Source: Caprimulgus europaeus
Lineage: Eukaryota; Chordata; Aves; Caprimulgiformes; Caprimulgidae
NCBI GenBank assembly: GCA_907165065.1
Contig: OU015529.1
Span: 4,581,054-4,645,053 of the forward strand
Length of the DNA stretch: 64,000 bases
Reading direction: 5' to 3'
A program made the translations under genes and the position numbers. Positions 38,623-52,108 of the stretch are shown here, in pieces (position 1 is the stretch's first letter; each line of letters opens with the position of its first letter). Below the pieces are notes generated by a model. It did no database searches. It was not told the DNA's origin and saw nothing but the letters and a program-made list of their open reading frames with translations.

Positions 38623-41600
38623 AGAAGAGGGAAGGAAAAAGTGTATCACAACTCATTATTCCAACAGCACGAGGGAAATGATGGAAGTGAAGTTGTCTGA
38701 AAAAAGGGGCAGTGACTCTCCAGACCACATCTGCCCCAAGGCATGCACCAAAGGTCCTGGTGAAAGCTTGGCATCGTGATGGACAGACAGCATCGAAAGC
38801 ATACAGGGTTTCACACTCCTGCAGCTATTCTTGCCTGAAGATGGCTTCTAGGCTGTTCATGGGGCTGATTCACTGCCTACCAGGAGGATATTGTAGCATT
38901 TTCCAGGCATCTTCTAAAAATTCCATTTACAGTTTAAATTAATCCGTCAGCCCTGGGTTTGTCACAGGACACATGCTGGGGGGATAGAGGGACTCACACA
39001 GATCTGGACAGGAGGGATTATTTTTAGAAGGTATCAGTGCACAAAAAACCTCCTGAAACTGTGTCTATGGAGAGGGACAGTCACACCCTCTTCTAATAAC
39101 CCAGGATTGCTCATTTGCATATTATACTTAAAGGCTGGCTTGGCCATTGCTGCTGTTTATTTGGTATTATGATCTGCATTTATTTAGAGATGTAACAGCA
39201 GTAATTTGAACTAATGCCTTCTGAGTACTATCATGTGATAGAAGTGTTAATCATTAACTATCCAGAGCCACACAGAAATAAGAGTTAATTAATACTACAG
39301 GCACCCACACATATCACCCCTCTATTAAGAAAAGCTGTACAATGACATCAGCCTTCAAGAATGCCAACAGACATTTTTAAGAGTTTCTGCTGCTTTTGTC
39401 CAAGAGCTCTCAGCTCCTCTGAGCTTCTGTAATGGGAGCTAAATATCCAATTATAACAATTTTTGTCATCCAGATCATGAGCCTATTTTTCAGAATTAGC
39501 CTGAATTAATGATAAGAGTGGAGAAAGGAGAAGTTACACATCATTATCAGCTGCATGTTTTTCTGGATAAAAACAAATCCCCTGACCTCATTTTTAATCC
39601 CTCATTAACAGCACTTGTAAAGGAGGTCAGGTTCTCCACATCCAGCCCACAGAGCCCATCCTGGCTGCCCAAGGCACACCATCCATCAGGCAGCTCTCCC
39701 TGCAACACCTCTTCCTGATGCTGGACAAAGGCTGAACAATCCATTTTACAGCTAAAATGACAGTGATTCATGGCCAGAACCTCCAATAAAACAGCACTAA
39801 CAAAGCCAATTACCTCTGAGAAGTCCAGTTTATACAACTGGGTTCCTCTTGTGATATTGATCCTAAAGCTGGGAACTGCAAAGCTTTCAGAAAATTAAAT
39901 TTCTTTTTCCCTTCCTTTCTTGTATGCACCCCTTCCCCCTCCCAAGGTGCATCACAGAGCCTGTCTTTCAGCAGCAGCCTTGATAATGTGATTTGCTGGC
40001 AAACACAGTCTGTGTGCTCCCACCTTCATCCATACTATTTAGTACAAATGTGCTTCCTCATAAGCTGTATTATTATGTTATTATACATAGAACATCCACT
40101 ATACATTTCAAGAAAAAATTTACGTATATATATATAAAATAAAACCACCATCATATAACTGAACATTTACGAACACTACACTTCAACAACTTTATAGCAA
40201 CCTTATAAAACCACCAAGTAATCCTATACTTTTCTATAAAAACATGCACACAATACACTTATAAGCAGAATGTTAAATTTCAAGTATAACTCAAAAATTT
40301 GTTTGCTAAATTTCCCCATTAGGGAAATATCCTAATTTCAGTGAAAAACATAAACATTCAGTTTTACCACATTTGCTTTGGAAAGTATCTTTTATATGAA
40401 TTAACTATTAATATAGCAGGCATCTTACCCGTTTCTTTTTCCCTTTGTGGCAAAGCAGAACCACCAGCTTTCTGTCCTCATGGCTGGACCATGTGTTGTT
40501 ACTGGTGGAAAGAAGCTGGACAAAGAGAAAATCTACCAAGAGCTCTTCTGTGCCTGGGGGAAAGGGAAAAGCTTAAAGAAAAAATAAATTTCCTCTCTCT
40601 TGAGTCCTAAATCTGATTTTGAAAGAGTGTAATATCACAGTTTAAAGATGAACATGTACTTCTGATTCTCCCAAATTAATAGCTTTTGATTATAGAAGCA
40701 CAATTACAGTCCACTCTGCAGAGACCAGAATCATAACTGTCCCATTTTAAACCTTTCTCTATAGCACAGACATTTATTTCCTGACAAGGAAATGAGACTG
40801 ACAGACCGAGGAGAAATGTCTGTCTATAAAAGTAGTGCTACCTCAATAGATTGCTTTTGAGATGATAATAAAACTTTCTGGATTCATCCTATTTTCTTAG
40901 TAAAAACAGCTATTGGAAAAATTTGAGGCACTGAGAACATCAACACTAATAAATGAAGTAAGGAACTATGTGAAATGATGACTCAGGCATTAAAGACCAA
41001 GCTGCAAAATAACTGGGTTGCCTGAAAGGGAATTGAGATAAAAATTCAGGGGATTGTTAATTGATGTGGCCTGGAGAAAGACTTTTTGGCCTGATGTTGC
41101 TCAGAGCTGGCTGAACAACTCAGCACCATGGGGTTGCCCACTGGGCAGGGCTGGACCACCGACTGCCACGCTCCCCAGCACCGCTGACAGGCACAAGCAG
41201 GGCTCTGTAAACACTATCTCATTAGAGCTTTTTGAAAAGAAAATTGTAAATTAGAGCTGGGAGTGATGTTTGCACGAGGTTTGTAGCCAGCAGACTTTGC
41301 ATTCCCAGCAGGTCACTGGCGGGATGAGGTTGAGGTCGGCGTCTGAACCCTTGCACGTGGTTGACCTCTCGTCCTATCGCTGCGGTGGATGAGCAATGAC
41401 AATGCTATTTATCCAGGAGTAAGTATTTAAATACTAGAAAGTTTAAGTCAGTAGCAACCAACACCCAGTTCCAATAATCTTAGAAATTGCAGGGATTTTT
41501 TTCCAGATTAATTATTATCTGTGGAATTTGGCTGTCTGTCTGGAATTTACTGTGTCTTGCTTTGCCTTTCTCTACCCTACTGTTTTGTTTTAAGCTTCTG

Positions 41601-44379
41601 GTGTTTTCCAGGGTATTTTCAACATTGCCTTTTAAGTATTTTTTCTTTCGTGACAGTCTTGGGCAAGTAGGCAGGAGGAATTTACACATGATTGGGTGAA
41701 ATAACGAGAAACAAATATTTTCCATTGCAATTACAAGGTTGGCCTCCTCATACAAATTATTTATGGAAAAATACACTTAATACCATTACCCAGATTTTCC
41801 AAGATAAAGGAAGATGAAGCTAAAGTTGCTGCACTGTAATCCGTTAGTCTGGTATGTATGATGGATCACAGTTAGAAGCAGACCATGTAGAAAGTTGTAA
41901 GTGATTCTCCAGTTGACTTAAAATTTTGAAGCTGATTTTCCACTACCAAGGTGAAGATACAACTGCTACAGCAGAAGAAAACTTTCTAGGCACATCCCAT
42001 CCTACTTCCCTGCTGTGCTGGCCCTTGGGTTGCTTAGACACAGTTTACTGTGCAGCCCTAGAGGCAGTAGATGTTGGTGGATATGTGAAGATTCATGCCA
42101 TGGAGCATTTTACACAGGGAAATATGACACTGGAAAACCCTTAGTTTGTCTGAGAAATTCTTGAGTGTCTTGAATAACTAACGCTGCCCTGCAGTGAATT
42201 GCTGAGACGTGAGGAGGCATACGAGCATGTAGGAGATGAGTGCTGATGAGCCTCATGTCTACCTGAGCATTCTCCTCATGGCCCAGAGCTCATTGCCCAC
42301 GTTCACAGACTGCCAAGTGGCTCAAGAGAGCCTGCTCAAATGGTACTCACCAAGGTCTTGAAGCAAAGCACCTGCTGAAGCAAGAACCAAAATAAATACA
42401 ACTCTGGGATTAAAGAAGTGGTTGACATCGTGGCTCATCATCAAAATTCAGGGGAGATGATCTGCTGCCAGAGACTGTATTCATATGAGTTTATGAAACC
42501 AATCACAACATATACTCACAGCTGTTAAAAAGCCCAGAAGTTCTTAGCTGTGACCTGAATTCCACATATGGCAACTTCATTGGTAGGACAGGAATTGTGA
42601 GTGAAGTTTCCTTTTTCCTCTACACTTCAGATGAATATATGTGATTTAAATCAAATGTGCCTATAAAACTCCCTTCCGTTTGGTGATGTGCTGCCTACAT
42701 GTCTGGAAGCTCACTCAGGAAGAGCTTTCAGCAGCCTGTCCTCCTCCCTGTTAGCCTGGTGAGGAGCATGGAAATCACACACCAGGAACATTGGTGCAGA
42801 AATGACATCATTGTTGTCTCTCTCATGAATAGAGCAGCAGTACCTGCCCTCTACAGATGACAAATTTTTCCCCAGGGGAGACCTTTGACACAATATTTTG
42901 GCCAGGGCCAGGGGGTCTGGAAAGTCATTGAAGCTTTTGGGAAGAGGGAGACTGATGTAGAAATAAGAAAAAAAAAAAAAACTAAACTCACAGGGAGTGT
43001 CCTGGGGGGGACTTGAGGCACAGGTAGCATGTGCAGGCAGAAAGGACACTGAGCATCATTTCTTCTGGAACTCCATTCTGTGTCCTTTCTATGGATCTTC
43101 TCTAATGACTTGATGCCTACTATTACTCTTTTTATCTCTTTTTGGCCCTGTCCTGGTTGAATACCTTTGGCTCTCTTCTACACCCCCAGATTTCCATCTT
43201 GGCAAGAGGATTCACGTGCTTGCCTTGGTCTGAAGCTAGCTGTATGTTGAGAAATCAGCTAACTAAACAGAATAGAAAATTGTTAAATTCACAGTGCAAT
43301 TTTCCATCTCTGAGGTTATTAATTTGCATGTTTTCCCTATTCAACCAATTTTCATACTATATGAAAGGAATTTATTTGCTATCTTGATTTTTCCATTCAT
43401 TTCAAATGAAATCCATCAGGGATTCCAGCATCACTAGTGATGAGGGCACCGCAGATGGACAGACATCTGGGAAGATGAGCAGACAGACAGCTCGGGGACA
43501 GTGCAAGACAATGGGACAGGCATTTCCAAAGACTCTATTAAATAAATTATCTTCCATGAGGCTTGAGGGAGTAAGGATGGAAAAATGATGCTTCTCTAAC
43601 ACCCCTGGCAGTTTGAATTTGTTGGACCTAATTCAGATGTGTAGGAAACGTGTGATGTTTTTGATTTAATCACAGTTTTCAGATGAGTATTTGCAAGTGA
43701 CTTCTACAATTTATGAAACATCATGACCTCATATGACTGTAATCTGATTTAAAATATATGTAAAATACCCTTACAACCTAAAGCTGTCACTCAGCATTAA
43801 ATAATCAAAATATGTGAGTGCATGATGGAGCTCTCTGGAGAGAGAGGAACTAAGTTTTCATTTTTCCTCATTTGCTGGCAAAGAGGCCTTTGGTAAAGTT
43901 CCCTGCAAAGGATCTGGAGCCTCTTGTGCTGAATGCATTGGAAATGCTTGTTTATAATCAGGAAAAAAGCATCATATTTAATATGGCCCCAAATCACCTG
44001 TGAAACTAAATGGGGAAGATAATCATGGTGCAGTGCCTACATAAATATCAGGCTAACCTCAAAGCTCAGGTCTGCAGATGTCCCATTCCCCAGTTTGCCA
44101 TCCCTGTAGGAGGTCTGCTGGTCTCATTGCAAAACCACTGCCAATCTTCTGAGATTTCCTGTTGAATGGAGCCCTGAGACTGTGGCCACTGAGAAGCAGG
44201 AAGGAGCAATGAAGCAGAACGCAATCACAAGTGTAAAGGTAGGTCTTGGTAGCAATATTCGTATCAAAATCTGGGAAAGTGACACTGAAGAATCAAGGAG
44301 CCTGCTTGACTATATAATGCCTCACCATCTGGAGAAGCAACATAGCCCTTGCTGTGTCAGCCCTCTGGGCTCAGCCTGT
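38623..44379. other. Non-coding; contains compositional anomalies
   Basis: No exon or transposon recognised. It includes a G-depleted tract (40081-40260), a CpG-dense patch (41275-41387), a poly-A run (42968-42980) and an octamer-containing AT-rich stretch (39110-39300). Open frames are short and without domains. Confidence 0.45.
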
Positions 44380-44473
44380 GGCCAATGTCATACAACATCA
44401 TGGCCAATGTCATACAGCATCGTGGCCAATGCCATACAACATCATGGCCAATGTCATACAACATCATGGCCAA
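44380..44473. repeat. 22-bp minisatellite, about 4.3 copies
   Basis: Four contiguous 22-bp units start at 44380, 44402, 44424 and 44446, with consensus GGCCAATGTCATACAACATC plus AT, then a partial GGCCAA. Units 1 and 4 are identical; units 2 and 3 differ by two and one substitutions. The unit length is not a multiple of three, so this is not a protein repeat. Each unit contains CCAAT. Confidence 0.95.
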
Positions 44474-45114
44474 AGAAGAGGGGACCCATCCCAAGGTAAA
44501 CCTGTAGGGGCCACAGGCAGGGGACAAAGAGAAGGTCATAGGCAATAACAGCAGCCTTAAAAACGTCAGGAGAATTTTGGTATCACTTTGTACCAGTTTT
44601 GGTATAAAGTCAGTTATAGCAGCAAGAAAGAAGTAAGGAACTCACTTGTCTGGATACTGTTGCAAAGGAGACAGCAGTTCTTACTATTAGTCACAAGTGA
44701 TTTCCTTTAAAAAATATTATTATTATTGTTATTATCATTATTTCTGAGATAAGCTGTTTAAGTCCTGATGGATGCTTCTGGAAATTACTCCCTACTCAGC
44801 TGACAAGCTTATCTGGCCTCGAGTAAAGCTGAGGTATTTTAGTTGGACTGTGTTTACCATAACCAGTATGCAGCAAGCAAAACCAAACTGAACTGCACTA
44901 TGGGGTGTATTTAGCTAAGCTTCAATATTTCCAAACCTCAAATTCAGTAACCTAAATGTTAATGGTATTCTTTATGATATAACTCTGTTGAAGTCAATAA
45001 TATCTTTAACAGTGTTGATCCATTAGTGAGTGGGATATACAACCACATTGTGAGAAATAAACTCTGCCTTGGAGACCTTAGAGGTTAAACATACAAGTGG
45101 GATTAAAAAGGGAG

Positions 45115-45161
45115 ATGCTGGTCTCCTAAAGGTCCCTTGCAACCTAAGCTATTCTATGATT
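45115..45161 (+). mobile_element. Short CR1 3' terminus
   Basis: TGCTGGTCTCCTAAAGGTCC, then CTTGCAACCTAAGCTATTCT and ATGAT: about 47 bp of the very end of a CR1 copy, sense orientation. Confidence 0.7.
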
Positions 45162-48100
45162 TTTGGAAACTAAATATCTAGATTTAAAAATGCAAGGCAA
45201 TTTTTACCATCCCCCCTTCCTTGGCAGAATCAGTGCTAAAGACTTGTGTAGAAAAATATAATTAATTTCAAATAGTTGAGCAGTTGTGATATGAGATGGC
45301 CAAAAATTCTCTGGAACTTTGTCATTTATGCCACATTTTAGTAAACATCTGCATAGCCTTAAAGCTTCACTGCCTCTTTAGAGCCTATCACTTCACCTTT
45401 CAAACAGCTTTATCCAACATGCTGGCACAAGCCCTTTTTTAATGGCTATAAGTCAGGTTCAAACAAGTTTATTACACAGCTGTGAAATTATATTGTCATA
45501 GCCAGTAATGCAAGTCTGACATGAATCTTTGATGCTTTCTGCATGACAAGTGAAAACTCATTTCAGAGCTTTTCTTTCCCATAAATTCTTGCTTTTCCAC
45601 TGTTTTAATAAGTATATGTGTTATGGAAGGTACTTACAGCGCATCGTCCAAAACATGTGATTATGAAGATGAACAAAATCTGCTTTTCCCACCTGCAAAC
45701 AAACACATTAGCTATAAGTAATGAAAATTCATTAAATAACATTGAATCTGTTCAGGTTTAAACATGAGCTATGCAGAGACATAGTTATTGTATGGAAGTA
45801 TCACATTATGTATTTAACACCCCAAATGAATCACAGCCATGAATACTGCTTGTATGCAAAAGGAATAATTCCTTGCTGTTCTGCCTTTAAAAAGCAATCC
45901 TTAAAATCAGAAATTTTAAGGACTACTCTCTGATGACATTGCATTTGCCAGCTCTATTGCATTCAACATGACAATGACTACTACATTTATGTGTCATCAG
46001 TTCCCATCTGACTTTCTCAGGCTACACTAAGGCTGTGGATAGTGAAGGAATCCCTGGAAAAATGGCCTTTGAGACAAACTCCTCATTACATTTCCTTGCT
46101 GCTACCTGGGATGTGTTAAACATACTGCTCACACTTTACATGGCACATGTACAGCTATTTTGGTCCAGGAAATACCAGACTGAAATGTGAGAGTCATTAC
46201 TTTCTGAAATTCAAATGTTGGCAGGTAAGTGGTGTCCATGGGAATTTGCTGGAAGTGGCTGTTTTCATGCAAATAAACCAAAAAGGACATTCCAGCCGCA
46301 CATCACTCTGAGCTTGGCTGTGTGCACAGTAGGGAATTTCATCCCATTTTCTCCAACTGTTCCATAAAACTACTGTCAGCCAGTCATCTCTGTTGTCTTA
46401 ATGCTGGCTCAATCTTAAAGTTAAAATAAAATGCACATAAAATTTGCCCACTTTTGGACAATTCACTAATGCAGACCTTCAGCCTTTCAAACGCTGATAA
46501 ATCAACCAAAAATAAATAGCATTAGGAAAAAATAGTATTAGTTCTCTTTTTTGTCCTGCTAGCGTTACAGAATTTTTAATCACAAGGCAGCCTCTTCAGT
46601 CCCTTTCCTAGTGATAATCCTGCTGGCTTTGATCCAGGAGTGGCTGCCAAATGCCAGGGCAATGTGTTGTCAACAGAAAATCTACAGGCATTCTGGGGCA
46701 TGGAGAAATGTAGTTCCCATCACACACACACACACACAAAAAAAAAAGGAAAAAAATAAAAAGAAAACTATTACATTCTTTGCAAAAATGCCAGAAATTC
46801 TTTCTGACTTTGTTTATGTCACTGGTTAACGTTGTCTTTCTTAAAATGTGGTTTCTTCTGATCTGTTCAGCATGGAATGAAAAAGGAAAGAAAACTTCTG
46901 GAAAAGAGTATGTAGAGATTTTTCATTTCTCCAGCAGAAAGGGACTGGTGCAGATGTTTCTGATCTAAATATCCCTAAATAATAATGATGATGGGTGCTG
47001 TCTCTGCTCCACATCCAAAGCATTTCTGCCATGAACTGTGGCATCACCTCAGATGATGTCTTTAGGATGCTCAAAACATGAAAACCCCACAATACCATTT
47101 CTTGCTAAGAAAAGGGTTCATGTAATGAAAACGATATCATAGCACAGGGAAGTATAAGAGAACAAGGAACTTTTGTTTCCATGGCAATCTGAGCTCCTTC
47201 TTCAGACACAAGCACAAAGGCAATATGCTGAATGATTATCTGAAGGTCATGTTGTTCTTACCAGAAAAGTTAGAGAGAATACACAGGGCTAATTTCCCCA
47301 GTCAGGATGCACGTTGCATTTCTAACCAGTGAAAAGAAGCAATTGCTAAAGGAAATAATTGCCTTCATTAATGTCATCTGTTTATTTTCAAATCTGTTTT
47401 CCTAAAGGAAACAGCAGCCTGCTCATGAGGGAGGAGAGCATAACTGGCTGGTTTTTAGACTCACTCATATTTTGTATCATTATTTGATATTCAAAGAGAC
47501 AAATGTTAAGATCTTGTGTATTTTTGACATCCCTCACTTGGTAAAATAATGATATTCCTTTTAAAGTCAAATGCCTCTTAAAAATGAGGAAAATGTCTCC
47601 ATATGAGAGCTTGGTTTTGTTTCCAGTCATTTTTGCAGGAAGAGCCACTCTTCCAAAGATCTGTCTTACCAACAAGTGCAAACAGGTTTTTAAATGCCTG
47701 GATACCACAGGGACGCTTGCAGTGTCCGCAGGGAAGGAGAAGGACAGCTAGCTAGGGTCTGATGTAAGGAACAGGCATCTAAGAGACACATAAATGTTAA
47801 ACACAGTTTACTTTGTATTTCCCAGTGTCAGTTTTAGGTTTCCATCTCCTCTGAGATGGTTTGATCTTGTTGACAGCAGGAGTAAATGCTTTATGCAGAA
47901 AAGAAAATGACTGTTTAAAAAGTGTAATTCCATTTTCTTGCTCCATTCTCTGCTCCATGAGTTACTACAGGTTTGAAGTACAAAGGAACAGAAACTTTAC
48001 TGGTGTTTGGAAGGAAAGTTATTTTTAGTGTTGTTTTGTTGCCAAGGCATATAGAAACCTTATGTGCTACCTCAGAAAGTTACCGTGGAATGGCAGTGAA

Positions 48101-48626
48101 AGAGGGATGTCTATTTCTTCATCTTTTTTTTATAACCACTAAGATTTTCTCCAATTTAAAAATGATGCACATATTGCAAAAGAGAAGCTGCAGGAGTCAC
48201 CAAGCAGTTTGAAGTTGAATTAAGAATAAATATGTGATCATTGATCATGTAGTATAAATGCAAATTAAGATCTTGAACCAGGGCAGTGCTTACACATACA
48301 ACTCTACCTCTCTTCAGCAAAAATGCTTTCCTAGCATTTCCTGAACTTCATGAAGTTGTTGGTAAGAAGATAGGGAGAAACAAGGCTGTGGCAGTGGGAG
48401 GGGAAGAACGTGACACGTAGACCCCAGTTCTTCCCAACATAAACCACTAGTTCCACTAAAGCCATACATTGTCAAAATGGTATATGTGAAATAAGAGCTG
48501 GGAAATGTCATCTTGAGACATAAGAAGTACAGGAAAGGGTGGCTCATGAGTACCCTCCCACTGCTGGCACCTGAGCATATCCAGCTCAGGGTGATGTGGG
48601 GACTGGTCAGGTTAAAGATAACATAG
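45162..48626. other. Non-coding, simple repeat only
   Basis: No exon or transposon recognised. A (CA)9 plus poly-A simple repeat occurs at 46721-46767. Confidence 0.5.
46721..46767. repeat. (CA)9 followed by A-rich tract
   Basis: Nine CA units run directly into a run of about ten A and further A-rich sequence. Confidence 0.93.
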
Positions 48627-48787
48627 AAGCCCCATCCCTGGAAACATTCAAGGTCAGGTTGGAGGGGGCTCTGAGCAACCTGATCTGGTTGAAGATGTCC
48701 CTGCTCACTGCAGTGGGGTTGGACTAGATGAGCTTTAAAGGTCTCTTCCAACCCAAACCAGTCTGTGATTCCATAATTCTATGATTT
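48627..48787 (+). mobile_element. CR1 LINE 3' fragment
   Basis: GAAGCCCCATCCCTGGAAAC, ATTCAAGGTCAGGTTGGAGG, GGGCTCTGAGCAACCTGATC, GTTGGACTAGATGAGCTTTA and the terminal CCATAATTCTATGATTTTA. About 160 bp, sense orientation, 5'-truncated. Confidence 0.92.
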
Positions 48788-51053
48788 TACAAACTTTTTG
48801 CCTGCGGCGAGAGGCAAGGGGGAGCTGGGAGTGCCTCTTTTTCCAGGCGTGTTGTTGAAACTGGCTCAAAATACATGGCTTGAGAAGTGTTAACTCAGCT
48901 TAGAGGATAAACCATCATCTTCCAAATAAATCCTTCTGGGGAACAGAGGGGGAAAGCCCTGCTCGTTTGCAGATAACAGCATGTTGTGTTTCACTTCAGA
49001 CAAAGGTTTAAAGCAAAGAGTAGGATGACTTACACATTATCGCTGGCATCAGTCCAGGAGAGGAGGATAATGCTAGTTACAGTTGTTCTACAGAAAATAT
49101 TAGTTTGCTTTATCTCCTGCCACATCAACTGCAAGTTTTTAAAAGCTATTGTGATACTTCACAGGCAAAAATAAGGAACAACCCTTATGCCAAAAACATC
49201 TGAGCCTTCGGTAAACTTAATACTCTCATGCCACTCTAAGAAGAAATAACATCTCCTTTCCTGTATGTTGCTAAGATGCTGACAGAGAGGGGAAAAAAAC
49301 CCCAACAAACAAACCTAAAAACATTTTATGGTGAAGAAGACCAAAATTCTGCCTAGGGACAGACTTTTGTGTGGTTCCAACTGGCTGGATGCATGCACAT
49401 CCCAAAAACAGAGGTGGGTCTGGATGGAGCAGTAGTGCATCCATACCTACAGAAAGTATCAAAATTCAAGAGAAAGAAATATAGAGGAGCTGGTTATTGA
49501 CACAGGTCAGGACTCAGAAATAGATATGGAAAGGTATGTTTGGGTGAATAAATCCTAAGATAAGTATACACTGAGTGAAAAGAGAGAGTTGTGGTGACTG
49601 CAGGAGGTGAAGGAGTGGGTACGGCACTGCTTGAAGCTCTGCAAAGTTCTCACCTGTAGGAATGGAGGTGTGCAAGCAAACCTGCCACTTCTTGAGACCC
49701 TCACTGTGTCTTGCTGGGTATATCCTCATGGCTGACCACAAATTGCTCACCAGTTTGTGTCCCTAGAAGCATACTCGGGCATGGCTCCTCCTGCTTCCAG
49801 CAATGTGCAAGCTCACGTGGTGGCCTTTCACCTCAGATCATTTGGTGAGGAAGCCCTTGCAGAGACTCTCAGCTAACTACAACGCATGGGAACTCCACTG
49901 AGATCTTCACTACTTTGATGTATTTGCTTGTAATCTGCCAGCAAATTCAGAAATTATTAGGGATGAGATGAAAGAATGAGGTGAAACACTGCTGGCACGT
50001 GATTTGTCCCCTAATTTTACTGCCACCACCTCACTTAAACAACATGAACAGACAGCAATGAGTTTTTGGATACATGAATAACAAGGTATTGTGATGGGTG
50101 ATCTGGGTAACATTTGGGTGGATACTTCTGTCGCTTAAATATATTTTTTTACATTTATTTTTTACATGTGTTAAGTAAGTACAGGTCTGACATCATCAGG
50201 AGAGGATTTTTACTGCTACATGCAGCCATAGTCATGTATCTACCTATACACAGCTACTATGTGTACTCACCTATTAAAGAGGCCCAAATGTAATATGACA
50301 CATCGTTATAATATATAGAATAAATTTTTAATAAGCCCACACAGTTGTCTCTTTATGGAAAAGGTATGGTATGGGAGAGAAGATAAGTGATGTCAACATA
50401 CCTACATTATTGAAATGTACACATGTAAACTTACCAAAAGCAAATAATACAAATAGCTCCCAAATTGCAATCCTCAGATCTTTAATTAATGTACACTTGA
50501 CTCTATATTTTATGAAAATACTTCTTGTTATGCTTGGAAATGTAAATTCTCTTCTGTTTCTATGCATCCTTCTTTGACCACTACAATGAGTTAAATAATA
50601 ATTTGCAGCTAAAGCTCATTTAGTTAGGGAAAAAATAGGTCACTAATGATGTAATGTAAAAGTCCATTTTTGTATTAATTCTCTAAGCATGTGAATGTCC
50701 ACAATATTTGCAACAGAGTGACTGTGCTCCAAATAGTAACAAAATTATACAGATTTTCTGCACCTTCTAATCTGACCTCAGAAGTTTGGACCAAGGGAGG
50801 AGAGGAATAGATACTTTAGAAAGTGAAAACAAAGTAAGAACACCTGTGAAAACACTAAGATGGGATATTCAGGATATTCAACCTGCCACTGAATAGAGAG
50901 AACAAGCAGTCTGCTTCACACCCCATATCCAGTGGGTCTTAGCTCCCACACTGCACCTGCTCCCTGTACATTCTGTGCCAAAGGTACCAAAGCCATCTAT
51001 TCCAGATAAAACTATCTGAAAACCTTAATGGGAACCAGTTTTTCATCAAATGA
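48788..51053. other. Non-coding, no recognisable feature
   Basis: AT-rich single-copy DNA with short chance ORFs. Nothing recognised. Confidence 0.5.
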
Positions 51054-51123
51054 AATAATAATGATAATAATGATAATAATGATAATAATGATAATAATGA
51101 TAATAATGATGATGATGATGATG

Positions 51124-51215
<92 letters not shown>

Positions 51216-51250
51216 CATAATAATAAACATAATAAACAATAATAAATAAA
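51054..51250. repeat. Compound (AATAATAATGAT)n(GAT)n(AAT)n microsatellite
   Basis: About 195 bp. The left third has a 12-bp higher-order unit (three AAT-type triplets then one GAT), the centre has about seven GAT units, and the right half is nearly pure AAT, fraying into AAACAT units. The poly-Ile open frames on both strands here are artefacts of this repeat. Confidence 0.97.
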
Positions 51251-52108
51251 GAAATCAGGAAATCAGGAAATCAGCAAAAAAGTCTATTATATTCTAGTCC
51301 AATAAACTGAAAATTCCCTGTATGTAAAATAGAAAAAGCCATTTCAGATTTTAAAAAGTCTGAAACTGAAGGATGAAAATAGAATTGCTAGTGAAAACCT
51401 ATTTTTGTTTGTCTAAAAGGAAGGACAGCAGATACAATGCAATCACTAAATTGCTTTTGGGATAGTGACTAAGAAAGCAAGGGTGATCATTAAATATATG
51501 GGACTAGGTCACCTACAGGCTGCAAACCAAATATACCAAAAGATATAGATACTGAGATATGAAATTATTCTTATTATGGTATTAAAGTCATGAGAAACAC
51601 ACACAAAATGTGGCTGCAAAGGCAGAATAAAGAGTGGGGTAACAGATGTAGTGCTTTCTCCTAGCTGACTGGACAATGGCCAGAAATACAATATACATGA
51701 TGAAAATATAAGCTGATATTTTCAACACGAGACTCAGGATTCATATTTCATGTGAGCCAACTGCTGCACATTTCCTTCAGCACTGGAGGTTATTTTTGAG
51801 GTATGAAAAAGATGAAAGATCAGATTTTCTTCTCAGACAAATTGATTCCATTAAGGACACTGGGTTGCATGTGCGCAGCTGTTAGCTCAAGACATCCTGA
51901 TCTGTTTGGAAGATGTTTTAGCAAGAACAAAAGTCAGGATCATTCCAAAAAGAGTGAAAAAAAGGGTCATTGATGAAACATGTCCTTCCTGGATTTCAGC
52001 TGGGCTGAGACTAAGGAGAACCCATATACCCTAGGAGAAACCTCTTAGGAATTGGGACATGTTGAGTTATATTAGTTATAAATAACATATATTAAAAATA
52101 TATGCATA
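51251..52108. other. Non-coding, no recognisable feature
   Basis: AT-rich sequence leading into the CR1 copy at 52109. It contains the small direct repeat AAATCAGGAAATCAGGAAAT near 51252. Nothing else recognised. Confidence 0.5.

Noticed and set aside
38266..38779. Overlapping 104-145 codon frames on both strands
   Set aside because: They largely cover the 3' non-coding part of a CR1 element, with some reading antisense to it. They are not CR1 ORF2 and not a gene.
51012..51249. Poly-isoleucine/methionine open frames on both strands
   Set aside because: Direct translation of the AAT/GAT triplet microsatellite.
1..52108. Possible 3' exons or 3' UTR of CHST15 upstream of CPXM2
   Set aside because: Expected from remembered mammalian gene order, but no sulfotransferase-like coding segment was recognised. 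AATAAA strings are too common in AT-rich DNA to count as evidence.
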